From contig CM074193.1 of NCBI GenBank assembly GCA_037179385.1, forward strand, positions 43,553,082-43,617,081: DNA of 64,000 bases, in the 5' to 3' direction. The notes below the pieces were generated by a model, which saw only the letters and a program-made list of their open reading frames with translations, had not been told where the DNA came from and ran no database searches. Every line of letters starts with the position of its first letter. Position 1 is the stretch's first letter. Made by a program: the position numbers and the translations under genes. This document shows, piece after piece, positions 58,129 through 64,000 of the stretch. This stretch comes from Holothuria scabra (Eukaryota; Echinodermata; Holothuroidea; Aspidochirotida; Holothuriidae).

Positions 58129-59880
58129 GTTCACAATTAGTTACCTGATTATCTAAGGAAATATCACAGATCTCTTTCGTATTTATTAAGTTTATTTATT
58201 CATTTAAGTTTTCCTTCCCATCGTCCAATTAACACTCAAATCTTTTTAAAACGGTTACTTACATATTCCTTTTCACATCAATTGAGCAAAAATATATGAT
58301 ATCATTTCATAAACTTCATTTATTTTTCTATAATGCTCCATAATCAGTTCATAAATATAATCATAAAAACTTCGTACATTTAGTTGACCACTTTTGACTT
58401 TGACCCACATGTAGTGCTCAAAATTTCAAATTTCAAATTGAAATAAAAATTTTTGGTGGCATATTCATGAAGATAATCGTTGCCCAGTTTTAAATGTAGT
58501 GTTGCCACACATGCATTGAATGTATACGGATGTATGGAATGACAACAGCGAAACTCAAAACCTTCAGCCCCGCCATAGCAGATGCCCGAAGCAGGAGTTA
58601 ATGGATAAACACTTTGGAAAATACAATATGCTCTCCGATGCACTTGATTTATTCTGCATAAGAAATTACGGTGAGAGTAAGCAGTGGTCATGACTATTAT
58701 TTGGCGAGTTTCAAATTTTGCAGGTTAGTCAGTACGAGAGCTGATATTCTTGGAGGTAGCTCTTTAAATTTATCTTGACTGTGGTATCCGGTATTGCAGA
58801 CGCCTCTAAAATTGGGAAAAAGGTCTAAATCTTGTGTGAAGTAACGTAAAACGAGCATAGTAATATGCCTTGTCAGTGCACGGAAGGTTCTGACAAGACT
58901 GTTGCTAACTTTTTCAATATGTTTCCAATATGTTTACAATAACAATTTAATACGAAAACGTTAGAATTGCAAGCTTCTATATCCGAAAAACTGTCCTTAC
59001 TTGTGAACTTGATGTATATCGTTCCGAAAAGTTCTATGACTGGTATAATTTTGACAATAGAGTTACAGATTTTCTCGACCAATTCGGGAGTCCATACGAA
59101 ACAAAGCTTTTTTAGTCTCTCTTCATAGTCTTACGCAACACTGCCCGAAATGGTAGAATATAGAATATTCAGTTCGGGCAGAGGTTACAAAAAAGTCGGG
59201 AATTACCTAATTACACGGGCAAACAGATGACATATAGGAATGAAAATTCCTTATATTTGGTCCCCATATGTAAGTGGTACATTAACTTTTTATAATTTTG
59301 CAATTTACGTACCTTTTCTGCAAGTGAAACTTTTATTGCAACCAAAGTCTCAAAATAAAAAAGAAACTGCTTATGTTCTATCGGCGTGCATGTAAAATGA
59401 AACTTTCTACTGTCTGATTGGTTGCGATTTTATTAAATTTTCCTTAAGCTCCGCGCCCATCCGATATTAACACTTCGCCCATATACACGGACCAATGATG
59501 TAAGAAATCCAACACTCCCCACGAATTATGCAGCCTTTTCCCATCAATAAAATCCTGGTTGCGTCATTGTCCGTGGTCAATCGTTTCTGACTAGACTTTA
59601 AAGAATTTATTAGATGAAGCGTGGTTTTTAGCACGTGCAAATATAGGTTATAATCCATGTTCGGTCAAACGTTTCGGTCAAAATTGATGAGCAAAACGAC
59701 CAAACGGCTGCAAACTAAAAAGTGAAAGAGTATGTCGGAAGTTACAAAAACGAAATTAAAATAAAATGAATTTATGGCAAAGATAAAAAAGCCGATATTT
59801 TTGCCAGGTTAGTATTCTTAACTTTTTATACATTTTCGTTCCTTCCTAACAGATAAAGTCCTTATAATGGTCATCTCTGT
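58129..59880 (+). repeat. duplicated block A, copy 2
   Basis: Direct partner of 41849-43618, with an 18 bp gap near 58780 and minor indels. It keeps the splice acceptor CTTCCTAACAG and about ten codons of the transmembrane exon (KVLIMVISV), then breaks. Confidence 0.9.
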
Positions 59881-60274
59881 ATATTGAGCTATCTGTCCGA
59901 TCAGACCAGTAGGCTGCTTTCTGATCAGACATTGATTTCTTGACGTTTCTTCCGGGCGGCATTCTCTTGAGGGACACATGATAATTCATAAATCACGTAT
60001 AGGTCATTGGCATAGCTAGAGGGAGGCCAGGGGAAAATGCACCTAATCGAATTCTGGAAACAAAATATTTTGCAATGGTGCAGAAAGAATCACAATATAG
60101 TCAATTACATAGGCCAATAGACACAGGTTACATGCGCACATACGCGCACACACGTACACATGCACAAACCTCTCTGTTTGCTTTTCCGCCCTCACCACCT
60201 GCCTTCTACCAGCCTATCTGCTTACCTAAATGAACTCGCCCACAAAAATAGGTATTGATAGAACCATATGGAAC
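59881..60274. other. non-coding; short CA-rich patch near 60125
   Basis: Unrelated to the coding tail present at the matching place in copy 1. No gene is seen. Confidence 0.45.
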
Positions 60275-60490
60275 CCTTGTTAGAACAGTTTTTACATTAT
60301 CGGTATTTTCTTTTTACATTAACGGTTCAAAGAGTTTTTCACATTATCGGTTAATTTTTTTTTTGACATTTTGGGAAATATTTTTTAAATTTTTTTTTTG
60401 TTTTTTTTACATTATCGGTTGTTTTAACATTATCGGTATTTTTTTTTTTACACTATCGGTTAATTTTTACATTATCAGTTGTAAAAAAGT
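60275..60490 (+). repeat. ACATTATCGGTT minisatellite, copy 2
   Basis: Begins CTTGTTAGAACAGTTTTTAC and continues with about seven ACATTATCGGT units separated by T-rich spacers. Inverted relative to 44394-44525. Confidence 0.85.
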
Positions 60491-61979
60491 CTGGGTGTTG
60501 CAACACATCGTCGAAAAAATAATGAACGTATTTTTTTTGTAATTATTCTTTATTTATAGCATCATTTGGTTTATTTTAGGGGGAAATGTAAAAAAAGTTT
60601 CGACTTCTATTACCTCTATTCTACTTATTACGATACACTTATTAAATGTATACAAACTGCACGTAATGTATTGTAGAAAGATGCTAGAAATAAATATTGA
60701 ATTGAATTGAAATGAAAAATGAAAGTGCAACAACTAAAACTGAAACTTTATTACTTTACTAACTATTTTAACGTTAGATGTTATGTGGACTTCCATCTTC
60801 AGAAAAATGATTCAATGTGTATCAGTTGTTGAAACCTGGTTTGACATACTAAAATTGCAGTCAAACTGAGTAATATCACCAAACTTGAAGTAATGCATTC
60901 AGTCTCATTACACCTCCTTTACATGTTCTTCATTTCCAACAACTCACAAAGTTTTACCTTAGTCCTTTAATATAACATCTGGAATGAAAGACAAACCTAT
61001 GATCATTCCAACAAACAAAAATATGTCGAATATTTTACAGATCGCTTCCATTCAGTTCTTATTTTGTAATCTCTTGAGTTAATTTCATTCGAAAGGACTT
61101 TACTCAAGAACAGCTGAACTCCAGTCTTAGTAATTATTCGTGTTGTTTGTTCACCTTCTCAGACTTTATAATACGCCGCCAAACAGCAACTGTTCAGTCC
61201 CCATACATATGGGCCGCCAACGAATATACTTGGGGCAAATCTCTTACCTACTGACTGACATTTGACGATTCAATCGTTTGATTGCGTAAGAAGTGCAAAA
61301 ATGTCATGGGAATTTAAAATCATTATGGTAGAATCTTCTATTTTTTCTTTCATAGGATCTTACTGTGTTGCATGCAAGTGAATCATTCACAACTTTTGTA
61401 AAATCTACTTTTCGGAAGCGAAACAGCCAATAAAAGCTGATATTTATACTGCAATACTTAGATGTCCTTAGTATGTATTATCTAAAGTCAATTCTGTGCA
61501 AAACTTTATCCCATGTAGGTAAAATGTTTTTCAATGTGTCTGGTTTATTTTCGTTATCTAGTCAGCAATGATAGGTGATTTGCCATTGATTGCCCAGAAT
61601 AGGTTATGAAAATTTTCTGAAGGAACAGGGGATGAGATTTTTGAAAGATATATTTGAAAAGCAAACCAACTCTTACTCCATTCCGTGGTAATTATAGTAC
61701 GTATATTTACAATGGCCATTGATGCTGTATTCCTTTTGTTCTTCCCTCCTGTAGGGTGGGGTGTCCGCTTAGGTAGGTAGGGATATCTGCTCATGGGATG
61801 TTTTATGTATAATTTTTTGTTTGTTGTTGGATTGTTAAGTTTTCATTTCTTGTTTGCTTTTTATGGAGTGTACTTTCGACAAGGCTTCGGTTTTTAGTTC
61901 CACTTCCTTCCAGTCTCATTTTATCATCTGTAATGCTGTTGAACTATGTCATTGTATATAGCGTACTTGAGTTGTGAAA
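60491..61979. other. non-coding with retroposon-like tails
   Basis: AATAAATATTGAATTGAATTG near 60690 looks like a LINE 3' tail with a short tandem repeat. No coding sequence was recognised; a minus frame at 61794-61558 has no motif. Confidence 0.35.
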
Positions 61980-62000
61980 CAAATAAATGAAATGAAATTA
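61980..62000 (+). repeat. LINE-type 3' tail
   Basis: GAAACAAATAAATGAAATG plus AAAT matches the tail of the CR1-like LINE at 46786, in plus orientation. The upstream sequence does not obviously match that element. Confidence 0.4.
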
Positions 62001-62030
62001 AATATGTCTGGTATGAATTAAACCAGAAAG

Positions 62031-63367
62031 CCAAAAGGCTTAGTGATTCCTTGCCATCAAATACCTTACCTGCTTTCAAATTGACAGTGCTTGATAGATT
62101 TTTCTTTACATTTTAGGCACAGAATTTTTGCAATTTTACCCCTGGTGACCTCAAATGACCTTTGACCTCTACCAAAAACAATAGGCTTCTTTCTCTCAAC
62201 ATGACAAATCTATATACCAAATATGAAAAGTATCTTTTACTCTTATCTGGAGATATTGTGTTTATAAGCCATTTTCGAAGTTTTGGCAATTTTACCGCTG
62301 GTGACCTCAAATGACCTTTGACCTCTACCAAAAGCAATAGGCTTCTTTCTCTCAACATGAAAAATGTATACACCAAGTATGAAAATTGTCGGGCAATCCT
62401 ATCTGAAGATATCATGTTTACAAGCCATTTTCAGTGTTTTCACATTTTTACCGCTGATGACCTCAAATGACCTTTGACCTCAGCCCAAAACAATAGACTT
62501 CTTCCTCTCAACATGACAAACCTATATACCAAGCATGAGAAGTGTCGGTCACTCCTATCTGAAGAAATCATGTTGAAAAGCCATTTTCGGGATTTTCCCA
62601 ATTTTACCGCTGGTGACCTCAAATGAACTTTGAATTCTACCAAAAACAATAGGGTTCTTTCTCTCGACATGACAAATCTATATACCAAATATGAAGAGTA
62701 TCTGTCACTCCTTTTTGAAGATATCGTGTTTACAAGCCATTTTCAGTGTTTTCGCGATTTTACCGCTGGTGACCTGAAATGAACTTTGAATTGTACCAAA
62801 AACAATAGGGTTCTTCCTCTCAACATGAAAAATATATATACCTAATATGAAGAGTGTTGGTCTCTCCTAACTGAAGATATCATGTTTACAAGCCATTTTC
62901 AGTGTTTTCACATTTTTACCGCTGGTGACCTCAAATGACCTTTGACCTCTACCAAAAATAGGGTTCTTCCTCTCAACATGACAAATCTATATACCAAGTA
63001 TGAAAATTGTCAGGCAATCCTATCTGAACATATCGTGTTTGCAAGCCATTTTCGGCGTTTTCGCAATTTTACCGCTGGTGACCTCAAATGACCTTTGACC
63101 TCTACCAAAAATAATAGGGTTCTTTTTCTCAACATGACAAATCTATATACCAAGTATGAAAAGTGTCGGTCACTCCTATCTTAAGATATCGTGTTTACAA
63201 GCTATTTTTGAAATTGTCGCAATTTTACCGCTGGTGACCTCAAATGACCTTTGACCTCTACCAAAAACAATAGGGTTCTTCCTCTCAACATGATAAATCT
63301 ATATACCAAATATGAAAAGAGTCGAACATTCCTATCTTAAGATATCGTGTTTACAAGCAAGTGTCAC
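62031..63367 (+). repeat. 156 bp satellite array, eight monomers, each with a DR1-like site
   Basis: TGACCTTTGACCT or a variant occurs at 62156, 62312, 62468, 62624, 62780, 62936, 63089 and 63245: spacing 156 except one 153. Each monomer also has CAATAGGGTTCTT, TCTCAACATGACAAATCTATA, GATATCGTGTTTACAAGCC and TTTTACCGCTGGTGACC. The array starts with a unique-looking leader shared with 22471 and ends in (CA)n. Frames through it are artefacts. Confidence 0.95.
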
Positions 63368-63442
63368 AAACACACACACACACACACACACGCACACACA
63401 CACACTCACACACATACACACACATACACACACACACACACG
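63368..63442. repeat. (CA)n microsatellite
   Basis: Nearly pure CA for about 75 bp with a few CG, CT and AT interruptions, directly continuing the last satellite monomer. Confidence 0.95.
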
Positions 63443-63712
63443 ACATCACCATCGCATACATTCCTTGCCTGCCTACGGCAAGGAATCAATAATGGGTCCG
63501 TTAAAAAGCGTTTTCAGTATTACCAGTCACAGCATTCAATGAACATCCGGCAAACTACCGGACATTTCTTCTGCTGACCCGCGAAGTTGCCGACAATGAT
63601 TCGTAGACTAGCCGGTTATATCTTTCCGAGGAGTGCCGCTTTAACACAGATGCATTTGCTCTTTAGCTATAACACAGATGCATTTGCCCTTTAGCTCTTT
63701 AACGAGTTCAAT

Positions 63713-64000
63713 CTAGTCCACCGTAGATGGCAACGACACATCTGGATCCATATACAATGGTTGAGTTATCATTGTCGTAGATGGAATGTCATCTTTTTGT
63801 TCACTATCAGCAAAAACTACCAAGCGTCTACAGTATTGTCCATCATCTAGGAATGTTTTCTCCACATCATCATATGTTGTACTGTTGAGTTGTCTTTTCT
63901 TTGTCGTAGATGGATTGGCATCTATTTGTTTACCATCATCAAAAGTGTCTATGCGTCTAGAGTACTGTTCCTCATTCAAGACTGATAGTTGCACTTCAGC
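63713..64000 (-). CDS. 3' coding exon, tyrosine-rich tail with internal repeat, partial
   Basis: The minus frame is open from the window edge to TAG at 63713-63715, about 95 codons; there is no ATG, so it continues outside. Two units of about 44 residues can be aligned: EEQYSRRIDTFDDGKQID with PSTTKKRQ, and DGQYCRRLVVFADSEQKDD with PSTTMITQ. Tyrosines occur as QYSRR, TYDDVE, QYCRR and LYMDP. No transmembrane or catalytic motif is in view. It resembles in style the tyrosine-rich tail at 43591-44195, but there is no clear sequence identity. Unrecognised family. Confidence 0.5.
   Translation of the reverse strand, partial: AEVQLSVLNEEQYSRRIDTFDDGKQIDANPSTTKKRQLNSTTYDDVEKTFLDDGQYCRRLVVFADSEQKDDIPSTTMITQPLYMDPDVSLPSTVD

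Noticed and set aside
62113..62688. Minus-strand frames of 82-100 codons with repeated FVMLRERSLLFLVEVKGH
   Set aside because: The repetition follows the satellite period of 156 bp, which is a multiple of three, so frames repeat by default.
62031..63367. Regular repeats that might suggest a CRISPR array
   Set aside because: The repeated unit is the entire 156 bp monomer with no unique spacers, in a eukaryotic context; it is a satellite.
63312..63577. Thr-His-rich frames
   Set aside because: Translation of (CA)n.

Overview
Eukaryotic genomic DNA, most likely from a marine invertebrate. The evidence is spliced-looking exons, many AT/ATT/CA microsatellites, Penelope-like and L1/Tx1- and CR1-like retroelements, hAT and CACTA-like MITEs, and 150-165 bp satellites. 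Scattered TAGGCCTA-type words suggest an echinoderm or related deuterostome to me, but that is only an impression. There are no operons and no bacterial or phage genes. Most of the window is repeat-derived.

Layout. 0-5 kb: two oppositely oriented, 5'-truncated copies of one L1/Tx1-type LINE, each bounded by ATT-family microsatellites. 5-10.5 kb: non-coding sequence with dispersed repeats, a tandem 205-231 bp repeat and a hAT-type MITE. 11-14.7 kb: a decayed Penelope-like element (PLE1) split by a 1,055 bp CACTA-like insertion. 15-18.4 kb: a second Penelope-like family (PLE2) in a head-to-head inverted arrangement; a 318-321 bp direct repeat lies just outside its left end and about 440 bp beyond its right end. 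19-31 kb: mostly non-coding, with a 227 bp tandem duplication, an old satellite array, a tRNA-Thr-like sequence, an inverted repeat pair and a hAT MITE with a perfect 8 bp target duplication. 31-40 kb: a SINE-like core, a PLE2 fragment, a hAT-like end and a 163 bp satellite.

40-46 kb and 54.5-60 kb: a rearranged segmental duplication in three blocks. The first locus carries the best host coding candidate of the window, an exon (43591-44195) encoding a transmembrane helix and a tyrosine-rich tail with a tandem 58-residue repeat; the second locus keeps only its first few codons. 46.8-48.9 kb: a broken CR1/Jockey-type LINE. 50-52.7 kb: exon-like segments with good splice signals. 54 kb: an element rich in ACACAAC words. 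62-63.4 kb: a 156 bp satellite whose monomers carry a perfect DR1 nuclear-receptor half-site pair. The right edge holds the open 3' end of a minus-strand coding exon.

All calls were made by eye. No alignment, profile search or folding program was run, and repeat boundaries are approximate to a few bases.
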